A program made the position numbers and the translations under genes. 64,000 bases of DNA, from assembly GCA_003342815.1 (NCBI GenBank), contig PTEX01000003.1, forward strand, positions 2,173,763 through 2,237,762. The letters are read 5' to 3'. The stretch is from Eudromia elegans. Taxonomy: Eukaryota; Chordata; Aves; Tinamiformes; Tinamidae. The notes beneath the pieces were generated by a model, which did no database searches, was not told where the DNA came from, and saw only the letters and a program-made list of their open reading frames with translations. This document shows positions 47,322 through 56,724 of this stretch, one piece after another. Position 1 is the stretch's first letter; the number at the start of each line of letters is the position of its first letter.

Positions 47322-47340
47322 GGTTGCCAGGACAACCAAT
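47322..47340 (+). promoter_or_regulatory. RFX-type X-box joined to a CCAAT box
   Basis: GGTTGCCAGGACAACC (47,322-47,337) is a near-palindrome matching the X-box GTTGCCATGGCAAC at 12 of 14 positions. CCAAT (47,336-47,340) overlaps its right end by two bases. X-boxes bind RFX factors, which drive ciliary and some neuronal genes. CCAAT binds NF-Y. In several promoters RFX and NF-Y bind cooperatively. The motif is seen directly and its use by RFX here is inference. Confidence 0.6.
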
Positions 47341-47378
47341 GCTCTCTTGGCTTTCATCTGGCCATGTGACAGCGACTT

Positions 47379-47386
47379 TGACGTCA
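47379..47386 (+). promoter_or_regulatory. Perfect cAMP response element TGACGTCA
   Basis: The full palindromic CRE TGACGTCA stands about 40 bp downstream of the CCAAT box and upstream of the probable transcription start. It overlaps a CAGCTG E-box at its right side (GTCAGCTGG) and is preceded by CATGTGAC at 47,364-47,371, another E-box type word. The full CRE binds CREB/ATF factors and is usually functional when inside a CpG-island promoter near the start site. Confidence 0.75.
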
Positions 47387-47445
47387 GCTGGAGGCAGAGC
47401 CTGTGGTTTCGGCCGCGCAGCCAAAGGCTTGTGAGAACCTAGTGG

Positions 47446-47517
47446 ATGCTGGATTTATCCCCGCCGCCGCCGCCGCTGCTGCTGTTTCTCAGGGGCTGCC
47501 AGAGCATGGACTATTAA
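47446..47517 (+). CDS. Upstream open reading frame, 23 codons
   Basis: An ATG at 47,446 in a weak context (T at -3, C at +4) opens a 23-residue frame that ends at TAA 47,515-47,517. The peptide starts Met-Leu-Asp-Leu-Ser, then has five prolines, three leucines, Phe-Leu-Arg-Gly-Cys-Gln-Ser, and ends Met-Asp-Tyr. A second ATG at 47,506, in frame and in strong context (A at -3, G at +4), makes a minimal frame Met-Asp-Tyr-stop. Five prolines in a row are known to slow ribosomes without eIF5A. If the exon is real these would be regulatory uORFs that dampen translation of the main frame. There is no evidence that the peptide itself has a function. Confidence 0.35.
   Translation: MLDLSPPPPPLLLFLRGCQSMDY
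47461..47484 (+). repeat. (CCG)5(CTG)3 trinucleotide run in probable 5' UTR
   Basis: Five CCG units pass directly into three CTG units. They encode the proline and leucine runs of the upstream frame. Short GC trinucleotide runs in 5' UTRs can vary in length between individuals. Confidence 0.9.
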
Positions 47518-47582
47518 AAACTTGCATTTCTGCCGTGTGAGGTAACCATTTGCTTTATGTTCTTGTCAGGTATTTTTTTTCC

Positions 47583-47627
47583 TTTTTTTTTTTTTTTAAT
47601 TTTCTTTAAAAAAAAAAAAAAAAAAAA
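47583..47627 (+). repeat. T15 and A20 tracts, self-complementary, just after the donor
   Basis: T15 (47,583-47,597), a 10 base spacer and A20 (47,608-47,627) follow each other 42 bp downstream of the probable splice donor. T8 plus CC (47,573-47,582) precedes them. The two tracts can pair as a 15 bp stem in DNA or in the pre-mRNA. Rigid dA:dT tracts also exclude nucleosomes, which is common at promoter edges. The tracts are certain. The role is inference. Confidence 0.85.
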
Positions 47628-47639
47628 GATAAAAAGCGG

Positions 47640-48160
47640 CTTATGGTGATTGATATTTTTTCACTTGTTTGTTTTGGCTGGGAGTTTGCCTTGATGAACA
47701 AGCCCGGCACTATCAGATAAATGCAAAGCAGCTTCCAGTTACTAATTCTGTGTGCAGGCTGCAGAGCAGAGTTAAATTTAGATTAATGATCCATGAAAGG
47801 AGAATAAAATGATATTGTTCTCGTTTGACACGTTAGGAATATAAATGAACGTAAGCAACTTAGGCTAATCTATACTGGAGTTAAAGGAAATCATGTTTAG
47901 GCGTTCTGTTGATTTGGGCATCCGTACTGCTTTATACTTCGGCTGGGACTTGAATTTTTTTGATGCCTTCTGGTTGAGATGTTTCAATAGCCAGTGGTTT
48001 TAATGAACGGGAAGTCAGTGGTAGAAACAGATAGGAACCGCTCGCTATCAAACTCCGAAAGTTTGAGCGTTTAAATCATCATCGTTCACCCAGGCTCCCA
48101 CCGCCACCGTACGCGGCTCATTAGGGCTTTCCGCCCGGGTCTCGGGGCATGGGGCACTCC
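47640..48160 (+). promoter_or_regulatory. Candidate conserved intronic element after first exon
   Basis: Non-repetitive, AT-rich sequence with several homeodomain-like words (TTAGATTAATGATCC, TAAATGAACG) follows the poly-T/poly-A tracts. At 48,048-48,066 TCAAACT and AGTTTGA form a 7 bp perfect inverted repeat around CCGAA. A small CpG-rich spot lies at 48,100-48,150 (CACCGTACGCGGC, CCGCCCGGG). First-intron sequence next to CpG promoters is often conserved, but this is inference from texture. Confidence 0.3.
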
Positions 48161-49065
48161 TGACTGTGCAGTGTTTACAGAGCAAAGGATCAACAGCTTC
48201 CTGAAAAATTATCTGAAATATGCCGAGACCCGTGCTGCTGTAACACAGGCTCTCACCCTTTCTCTCTCACACACACAGAGCTTTCTTTTTCTGTTGTGCG
48301 CTAAGAATGGTCAGATTAGCTAAAAAAAGAATAGCATGAACAGCACCATGGTAATTGAAAAATAAATGCTATTTGGATGTCTTTGGGAACAGAAGGCGGA
48401 ATTTGGTTCTGTTTTTATATTGCACTTATTGAGAGGAGGCTGTTATCAAGAAGGAGATTCCAGAGTTGCTGAAGTTTATCGCCACTGCCTGAGTTTGTTT
48501 GTGTATGAACATGCAGATCGGGTTTAGGAGCGGATTACAGATGAAACATCATGTGCATTATTTCCTGGAAAAGTGTGTTAGATCATTCTTATCATCGCAG
48601 ACTATATACTCTATTCCCTGTTCTCTTCCTCCCAAAGTTCAAAGGGTTTTTTTGATAGTGGTAATGACTTTCTAAAGCAGTAGCCACTCTGAAGCAATCA
48701 GGATGCTCCACAATAGTTAAGAATACTGTGCAATATAAGATTAAAAAAAGTATAAATATTATTCTGATGTTACTAAATGCAGCAGATGTAATTGCTTCAG
48801 AAGTGCCTCAAGGTGGAGATTAACACTAAAAGCACTTCTGTGGAGAAAGTTATGGTGTAATGCTGTAGATGTCTCTGTCTTTGGCATTCTTAGTAGACCA
48901 ACAGTGATAAATGCATTTAAAACCACTCAACCTCTATTCATGTTGTTACTTAAACATTTTTTTCCAGTTTAACTCTTATGCCAAAAATATCAAAGTTTTG
49001 GAGACTGAAATATTTTAAATCTTTTTGGTTAAATTTTTCCCCTGATGTCAATGTATCAGCAAATC

Positions 49066-49120
49066 AAATATATCTGTGTGCGTATATATCTATATATACA
49101 CATATATATGCATATGTGCA
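49066..49120. repeat. Imperfect TA/TATG microsatellite
   Basis: An interrupted alternating purine-pyrimidine run contains TATA, TGTGTGCG and ACACATATATATGCATATG blocks over about 55 bp. Confidence 0.85.
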
Positions 49121-50999
49121 AAATAACAACTTCACGATGATGGTGATGGTTAATGCCTCCTCCTCGGCTGCCTGCAGGAACAAGGCTACCAGCCCTTTCT
49201 CAGGTGGCCTGAGCTGCCAATGGGCGTGAGGCTGGTGCTGTCCTCACTCTGGGGAGCAGGCTGGACTGTCTCGGGAGCGGCGCTCAGCAGGTTGGCACAG
49301 GAGCTGCTTCTCTGAGCAGCACATGAGGTCTCACCCGCCTGCGAGCTCTCGGATGGTGGTGGTGGCGGTGAGGGCGGTGATGGCAAAAGGAGGTAGCAGA
49401 CCCGGCCCTGCATGCTCAAGGCTCTGGTGTTGGCGACCCAACACCAGGGGCACACCTGGACAGCAGCAATGACTGTGAGCTGAGTGGGAGCTTTCCTGCA
49501 AAGAAAGTCATTCACCTTCATGTTAGACAGATTTGGCTCCGTTACACAGATCCTGCTACTACTATGTGTGACTCGACGTGTCAGCATAGCAGTTCACAGA
49601 GCGCTGCGGCTCCATCTCATTCGTTTGGGCTTGAGTACAGCATCCTGAGCAGTCAGTGCCTTGGAAACACCTGGTAGGTAAAAAAATAATTGAGGTGGAT
49701 TTGCTCAGGATCTATTCATTAGAAATATTTTGAAAATTATTACTTCCTCATGTCTAGTTTAGACACATTTTGCTTTATCAGTATTGAAGCAGCCTTGGCA
49801 AAGGCATTAGCTTGACCTGAGAGAGGACAATAAGCTGCTTCCCACAGCGTGGGCACAGAGAAGTTGTTAAGTGCCAGGCAGATGTGCTCTGCTTGGAGAA
49901 ATGAGGAACACCCCTCTTGTTGTGGGGAGCTTTGGGGGTGCCCATTGCAGGTGTAGGTGGCTGTGACAGTGAGGCAGCTAAGAGGCAATGTGAGCTAATA
50001 GGCAAAGCATGCAGAAAGCATGAGTCGCTCACCAGAGAAAGAGATGGAAAAGGGGTGTGAGAGGAGTCCCAGGGCTGTGTGCCTGATCCCCATGATTTCA
50101 TGCTCTCCTTTTTGTTTAGCTGTGGATAGTATCAAATTTGATTTTTACCTTAGCAGCATGTGAAATTCTGAGGACCGTATCATGTTAAGCATCCCTTCAT
50201 CTCCTCCTTGTGATGGGTTTCAGCTACCATGAGAAAGGAAAAAACACAAGCTTTAAATTCCTGCCTCCTTTCTGCTATCGAAGAGGTGATTGCAATGCAA
50301 CCCCTGTCTTCCATCCAAGGCTATTTCTGTAAATTTACTTGGACTCCAAATTTTGTAACAAAAGGAGAAAAAAAAAGAAAAAAGAAAGATCATGCACACT
50401 CACTTAGTAACATTCCTTCTCCCTCTGGAGATGCTGTTTTGAACCTTATATACCCCACCAGCCTTAATATGATTTGCCAATGTGACCCATTTGCACGCAC
50501 ATGCGGAGAAGACAAGCTCTTCCTATAGCTGTGTTGCCTTCTCCACAAAGAAGGGTGAACAGACCAGTAACTGCTGAAGAAACACCTTAGCTTCGCTCGG
50601 GAGAGCTCGCCTGAGAGCAGGGCTGAAGTCTCCCTGAATCACTTGTCCTGTGACTGGATTCAGCCAGTGACATTAAAAACAAATTGAGGTTGTTGATGCC
50701 TCTAGCCTAGTGCTAGTAACACACTCAAGCCTCGAGTGTGCTCTACCTTGATCTGCTGGAGTCCACGGGCAATGACATTCTAAATTCCGGCTTGAAGTGT
50801 AATAAAAACCGGAATAAATCTTGCAGTGGAGAGCACTCCAAATCTTTCTAGCACTTTTGAGACAGAATGAGAGTTCAGCTGTGATTTTATAGGTCCGACC
50901 CACCCTGAAGGTGAAAATGGAGGGGATAAAATCCCCCATATGGGAAGGATTGACAAACAGCAGGAACTCATGCAGCACTACTGAGATCCAGGCTCTTCA

Positions 51000-51250
51000 A
51001 TTACATATTGCAGAAGTTAGCTTCAGCCCTGCTAAAAATCATCACGTTGTGCTAATTTAATGTCTTGCATCAACATTAGCGACAACTAAGTGGTAGCTGA
51101 GCAGCAGTAGAGATCTGGCATTTTAATCAAGAGTTGCTTTTTCAATTAAAGCCAGATGCCATGGATATGGTGCTCTAAATGCAAACTAAAAGTTGACCTC
51201 ATTGTTGGTTCCAAGCTAAAGTAAAAAAATCCAAGCACTGGAATGTTTTT
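51000..51250. promoter_or_regulatory. Candidate conserved AT-rich regulatory element
   Basis: A non-repetitive AT-rich segment holds several GCTAATTT, TTTTAATCAAG and TTCAATTAAAG words, typical of homeodomain and TCF-type sites. No mobile element is seen. It is called on texture alone. Confidence 0.2.
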
Positions 51251-54200
51251 GGTAGCCATAGTTGAAAAATAATGTTCCATGCTGAGCCAAACACTAGGGA
51301 GGCAGTTATAGCCAGATAACAGTTAAAAAAATAGGATATGTTTTGGCTGTACTTTTACTGCTGTTAAATTTATCTTCTTAAATAGCAAGGAGTATGAGCT
51401 GAGGTTTCAGAAACAGTAATTTTATAATTATTTTACATGGATCAAATTATTCTGTCATCAAATTTGCATTTCAGACAGCATTACAGTATGAAAATATAAT
51501 TAGAAACTGTAATTCAGGAATTGCTGAATGTGATATTTCCCAGAGGGAGCACCGTGAAGAAGCTGTCCTTATTACAACTTTAGCAAATGCTGAAATCCTA
51601 TAGGTGGAAAATGTGAATGCAGGGTTGTAAAGTTGCTTTCCATTCTGTGGTCTTGACTCTGTCGACTTTCTGCCGAACTTCATTTTTGTGTAAGATTCAT
51701 TTCTACGAAAACATCTGATCATTAAGAGCTCAAGTGCTCAGATCCTGTTCTGTTGAATTCCAGTCTGGCTGTGCTGAGAGTTGCTGAATTGCTCTCAGCC
51801 ACAAATTGACATTGAGATAATGTAAGGATCTGATTTACACCCAGAAAAGCCAGAAGCTTGTAGCTGGGGCTGAAACACTCTCTTTATTTTGCCCAATGCC
51901 AGGAATTCCCAGAAACATCTCCTCTCATTGAAAGCAGTGACGGACAGGGTTCCCAGTTTAGCTCTGTTTCTTTTCTGCTGTTAATTCAAGACTTTTACTG
52001 TACATGTTCACAGTCTTGTGCAATGTTTCAGCTGCATAAATCTCACTAATATCAGTTCTTAAGGGTTTTCTTATTTTTATTATGATCTTTGGCTTTTGCA
52101 GAGGGACTAGCTGGAAACGAGCACATGTTTTTCTTTGAGTTGTGCTCATGTTGATAAATCTTCTCTGATTTCATCCGAAACACACAATCCTTTGGAGCCC
52201 ATCATGGGTCACCAGTTTTTCCCACCACCTTGTCAGGGTTTGGGGCAATCGCAGATGAGAAGCCGAGCTAGTGAAGCACAAAGGGAGATGAATGATGGCG
52301 AGAAGCAGAAGGTGCTGGGGCATATTCAGCTCCTCCAGCTCCCTGGATGCACCTCACAGCTCTGTGGACAGCGATTCCCAGTCTCCTTCAAAGGACAGAC
52401 GAAGGTCGGGGCTGCAGGAGTGTGTGTGGGGATGTGGACACTGTTGCCCCACAGCAGGCTCTGGGGAACTCGACCCTTTTCCTGCACCCAGCTCCATGAA
52501 GCCTGGAAGCTGGGGAGGGTGCTCGCTGCTCGGTAATGCACATCCCACAGCCTGGAGCTGTTGCTTGCCGTGTGAGCACAACCGTGGAGCACGGCCGGAG
52601 GTGACACGAGAAACGGCGTGATGAGCCACGTCCATCCCTTATGAGTACACGACCGTGTCTTGTGGAGCCCTTGAGGGCAGGAGCCCCTTGGCAGGCTGGA
52701 CAGAGGCTGCTTCTGAGCAGCTCCGCATTTTTGCAGAGGGGCATAGGGACTGCAGGGGGGCTGGAGTCGGCATTTCAGCTCTCTGTGCCTGTGGGTGGGA
52801 GCAGGTGCACCCAGGGGTTAGGGAGCCTTTCACACAGGTCTATACCTGCCACATCCGTTGCAAAGCTTCTCAGCAGTGTGCTGAATTTCACTGTCAAGAG
52901 GACGGGGGCTTGGGAGCAGGCCAGACCCTGGCTCGCCCCATGGCTGCAGGAGGATGGTCCATGTGGGACAGGGCAGAGCCAGCGTGGAATAAGCAAAGGA
53001 GAGCTGGGGGATGGCTGAGTGAGCAGCTCATAGCCGGAAAAGGCTGGGGACAGGCTCACAACTTCTTGGCTGTCTGCAGTAAGGACTCCTGCATCGCTGC
53101 AGTGCAGGACTTAAGGGAGCGTTACCCCGTGTTTCAAGGAGCCTCTGGCACTGGCCTGCCAGGTCTCACGTGAAACAGCTGCCCGAAGGGCTCAGGAAAC
53201 CAAAATGCCTCCCGAGCTAGTATTGACTTCTTGTTCTTTGGCTGTCACCTGATTTAAAAGGGGCTAAAATAATTGCCTGGATGCTGTGTTTAAAATAGGG
53301 CTGGACAAAGACTGCCTGATTGCCCCTGGCACACTAGATGCTACCGGAGTACAAAAATTTTGCCTTTAAGAGTTTGCAGCTTGCTCTAATATTATAAAAG
53401 AGATCAGATTTTGGAAGATTCTGCAGTTCTGTGCAGGGAGGTTTTATTAGACAAGTGCAGCAGGTAATTTACAGGCTCGCTCTCCCAAAGAGACAAGTTA
53501 AAGCAGAAGCACGTCAAAGCCAGCTCCTCTCCTTGCAGAATTCCCTCGCTGCCAGAGCGGGAGCACTCGCTGATTATGCCTTGCATGGCCTTTCTCTGTC
53601 TCCTCCAGGATTACAGAAACACAATGGGTCCTGCTCATTTGAAGTGTCTAACTTAAGCTGAATAATACTGTAAGAGATCTCAGCTACAAAACAGTTCAAC
53701 CCTGAGAACTTTTAACTCTAAAGAAAATATTCTGCTCATGTTGTGTGAATGTTCCTAATGGCAAATCCAACATGTCAGGGGAAAATGAGCACAAAGCAGC
53801 TGATTATTTCCACAACTGCTATATGCTTCCTATCACAACACTATTCTTTTGTGCAGAATGGCAGCACGATTGCAGAGCTGTCTCTAACTTCACTGTTTTA
53901 GCAAGCACAGGTCCAATTAGAGCAATTACATCTTAGCAGAAACACAGTCTGTTATCTTGTGGACCTGTCTGTCAAGTGCCCTATTCATAGCTGTTTATCT
54001 TGTGTGGGTGTTTTTTATATAAAATCTGTCTGACCCTACTAATGCAATCACATCTGAAGGATAACCTGAGTTTTTATAGACTTATTTTACAGGCGGGTGT
54101 GAACAAGAAGCCTAAAATTAGGGCTGGGCAAGGTATATCTTTCAATATTACCACACTCTCCTCTCGCTTGAACAGTATAACCAATTTTACATAGTGCTAA

Positions 54201-56089
54201 AACCCTTCACATTCTCCTGTTTCGCTGCTAAAAAATTTTTTAAAAATGGAATTTGCAGTTCTTCCTCACCATGTTGGAGGGTTTCCTTAACCGAAACCCC
54301 CAGTGTAAGTATCAGGGCAGGTAGTGTTCAGTGGCACACGCACCATGCTAAACAATTTACAATTCCGAAGCTCTTGTGGGACTATTCAGTTACTGAGTTA
54401 TGCAAGAGCCACTAGTTAGAGGGCAGTTCTGTGGAAAAACCTTCCAGGTTTTCCTTTGTTGCCACTGTAAAAGCTCCGCTGAAGGGGTCAAGTCACCCCT
54501 GCGAGATCTCACTTGTCTCAACTAAGGTAAAAGCTGAGGAGCAGAGCAGAGCTAAGTGAAAGAGAGAAGTGCTGAGGCTTGGGAAGGTCAGAGGCAGTGG
54601 AAAGAGGAACCGTTCCACTTCTGAAGAAAACATAGATTTTTCTTTCCTCACACTCCTCCTGAAAGGGAAAATTCAGGCAGCAGGGGATTTGCACGTTTGG
54701 AGCTGTTTCCCTGAAAGAAAACAAGCCCTTTTCTGAATATTCAGAAATGAGACTGAGAGTGCAGCCCGCACCCCTGCTGCTATGTGGCAATGCATGGGGC
54801 ATCCCAGCGGACGCAGGCACAGCAAGGCTGAAGCAAGGCAGTACATGTGTAGGAACTGAAAACATGAGAGCTCCGATCTAAGTCGTTCTTCCTCCAGCAT
54901 CATCACGGCAGCAGCTCCACCACAGTTATTTGTTTCCTATTTGTTTCTGTTTGGTAGCTTTTAGCCTACGCAGGAAGGTGGCTGTTCCCTTTTGTTGTGA
55001 ATCCTTTCAGAGCCACCCTCAGCCACAGCCTGGACATCACCCATCCTCCTTCGGAGGAGGACCCTGTAGGCAGGAGAGCCATGCCAGGGGGTACCAGAGC
55101 TGCAAAAAGACCTTGCAGACATGGTCAAACTGATGTGAAGGACAAATGAGACACAATGAACAGCAGTGGAAGATGGTCCACAGCAGCTCCTCAATGGACT
55201 TGCTTCATTTATCTACTGCATTTCCAATGGCGGATATTTACCGAGGTTCGCAGTGTTGGTGGCCTCAGTTGCCACATTTGTAATGATGAATGTCTTTCCT
55301 CTGCAAACCAGAGGCCGTGCATCGTTGTGCAGGGCTAACTCCCCCCACTCACTATGTCCACATATCATTCATGATACCTCAGTTTAAAAAATACGTCTGT
55401 TTTGAACACAGCCAAAGGTGATGTGAGAGCTGGCGGTGTAGCTGCTCCCTTGATTTTAGCTCTGGTGCTCATTAGACTCTGGGACCTTCCAGAAGCCCCC
55501 AGCTCACTTCATTCACAGTGTTTGATCAAAAATTGAACTGAAGTTTGCTACCATTCACTGTGGTGTTGCTCCCGTACCAGGAACATGCAGTGAAATCGGT
55601 GCCTGACACTGGCCATCCTCCAGCGAGGATGCGCTGCACAGGGCAAAGCCAACGTGCAGCGTGTGCAGAGCAGGAGAGAAGGAGTTAAACAAGTCCTGAT
55701 GGACGGTTTGAAGCATTTTCTAAAATAGCAGCTTTTCTTTTGTTTGCTGGATTCCCTGTGCTTCTGCAGTGCTGTTCCCAGTATTCATTTCTTTCCCAAA
55801 ATAACATTTTTAACCAAAGGAATGGCTTGATCCCGCAGAGGAGGGGACTCCGCAGCCAAACCGGACAGCTGCATGTCTCCCGTGTCTGCGTCAGGGTAAT
55901 GCAGAGCCGTCACTGGATGTCAATGGAAGATTATAAGGCAGGTGGCAATTCCCAGTATTTAAAGCAATTTTGTCTCCCAACCATTGAGCCCGGTAATTCC
56001 TTCCTGACAGCCCTCGGTGGTGTTTCTCAGGGGCAAGCTCCAGTTTTTCTCTTGCAGCTGCTCTTGCAGAGAAACGTTTATTATTCTTC

Positions 56090-56720
56090 TTCCGAAGGGG
56101 AAGCTTGAACATGTCCGACTGGCTTCCAGCTCCGCGGGGGGTGTGCTGCTGGCCAGCACGACGGGAGGGTGCCTGGAAGGCCGCGTGGCCCCAGCCCGTG
56201 CAGTGACATTGCAGCTGGACCGCGCCTGAAGCGCTTCTCGCTTTCGGCAGCACCGAGGGCGGCCGCGTGGGAAAACAGGATGAAGGAGCCGCTGCCACCG
56301 CGCCAGCAAAGCAGGTGGATGCTGCGAAGCCGCTGCCACTGGAATGCGGCCCCGGCTCCCTCGGGCGTCCCGTCTTTGAAAGCTGAGCGGGGGAAGCAGC
56401 TGCTGTGAGGGGCTCCTGGCAGCTCGGGGCTGGTGCAAGCGCTCCCTCTTGCTGCCTCGCCTGCTCTGGGAGGTGAGGAGAGCCCGGACACGGCACCTTG
56501 TGCTCTGGGAGGCGAGGAGAGCCTGGACATGGTGCCTCATGCTCGCAGGGTGATGAGAGCCCGGACATGGTGCCTCACGCTCGGGGGCTGAGGAGAGCCT
56601 GGACATGGTGCCTCGTGCTCCGGGGTGTGAGGAGAGCAGCTCCATGGCAAGGCGGCCGGAGCGCAGGAGTCGCACGCTGCTCGGGCACGCGCCCGGGAGT
56701 TCCCACACGCTTACCATGCT
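56090..56720. promoter_or_regulatory. Second CpG-rich segment, possible internal CpG island
   Basis: CpG is frequent over about 630 bp (GGCCGCGTGG, CCGCGCCTGAAGCGC, GAGGGCGGCCGCGTGGG, GCTGCCACCGCGCC). Its right half is a CpG-bearing minisatellite. It could be an alternative promoter in the intron or an orphan island. I see no CCAAT, CRE or convincing donor in it. Overlapping frames of 252, 225 and 149 codons on the - strand and others on the + strand are open together, which argues that they are by-products of GC content. Confidence 0.5.
56463..56655. repeat. Minisatellite, 38/39 bp unit, about five copies
   Basis: Units start at 56,463, 56,502, 56,541, 56,579 and 56,617. Their lengths are 39, 39, 38 and 38 bp, plus a diverged last unit. 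Each begins GCTC, then a G-rich stretch, GAGAGC, and (from unit 2 on) CATGG 11 bp after GAGAGC begins. The two 38 bp units break any shared reading frame, so the array is not a coding repeat. GC-rich minisatellites of this kind are often variable in copy number. Confidence 0.92.
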
Positions 56721-56724
56721 GTGA

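Larger units (their letters stand above)
46840..47490 (+). promoter_or_regulatory. CpG island with promoter
   Basis: Over about 650 bp CpG is dense and G+C is high, peaking at 46,985-47,050 and 47,170-47,230 (CGGCCGGCGGCGCGGGG). A GC box GGGGCGG lies at 47,180-47,186. The island then passes into a compact block of classical promoter elements (X-box, CCAAT, CRE) and a probable first exon with a splice donor. Vertebrate CpG islands of this type mark broad promoters of housekeeping and developmental genes. No TATA box at a suitable distance is obvious. This is the best-supported gene signal in the window. Direction is taken as + from the element order and the donor. Confidence 0.8.
47400..47541 (+). 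other. Probable non-coding first exon (5' UTR) with splice donor
   Basis: Downstream of the CRE the sequence runs to a strong donor, GTGAG|GTAACC, with the exon ending at 47,541. The exact start is not visible, and I place it about 15-40 bp after the CRE by usual spacing. All ATGs in the exon reach an in-frame TAA at 47,515-47,517, before the donor, so no main coding frame starts here. It would be a 5' UTR exon, with the coding start in a later exon beyond a long intron. I do not recognise the gene. A donor and promoter without transcript evidence could also belong to a long non-coding RNA. Confidence 0.55.
48170..56085. other. Probable first intron, no exon recognised
   Basis: No second exon could be identified. 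The block 52,130-53,200 is GC-richer and has open frames on both strands without domains. Other parts are AT-rich. If the + strand gene starting at 47.4 kb is real, this block is intronic. Candidate regulatory and simple repeats inside it are listed separately. Confidence 0.5.

Noticed and set aside
52135-53173. Cluster of open frames on both strands (up to 172 codons)
   Set aside because: Frames overlap on both strands in GC-richer DNA, give cysteine- and tryptophan-scattered sequences without motifs, and have no consistent splice sites.
55891-56717. Minus-strand frames of 252, 225 and 149 codons
   Set aside because: They overlap one another and + strand frames, run through a minisatellite whose 38 bp units break frame, and show no family motif.
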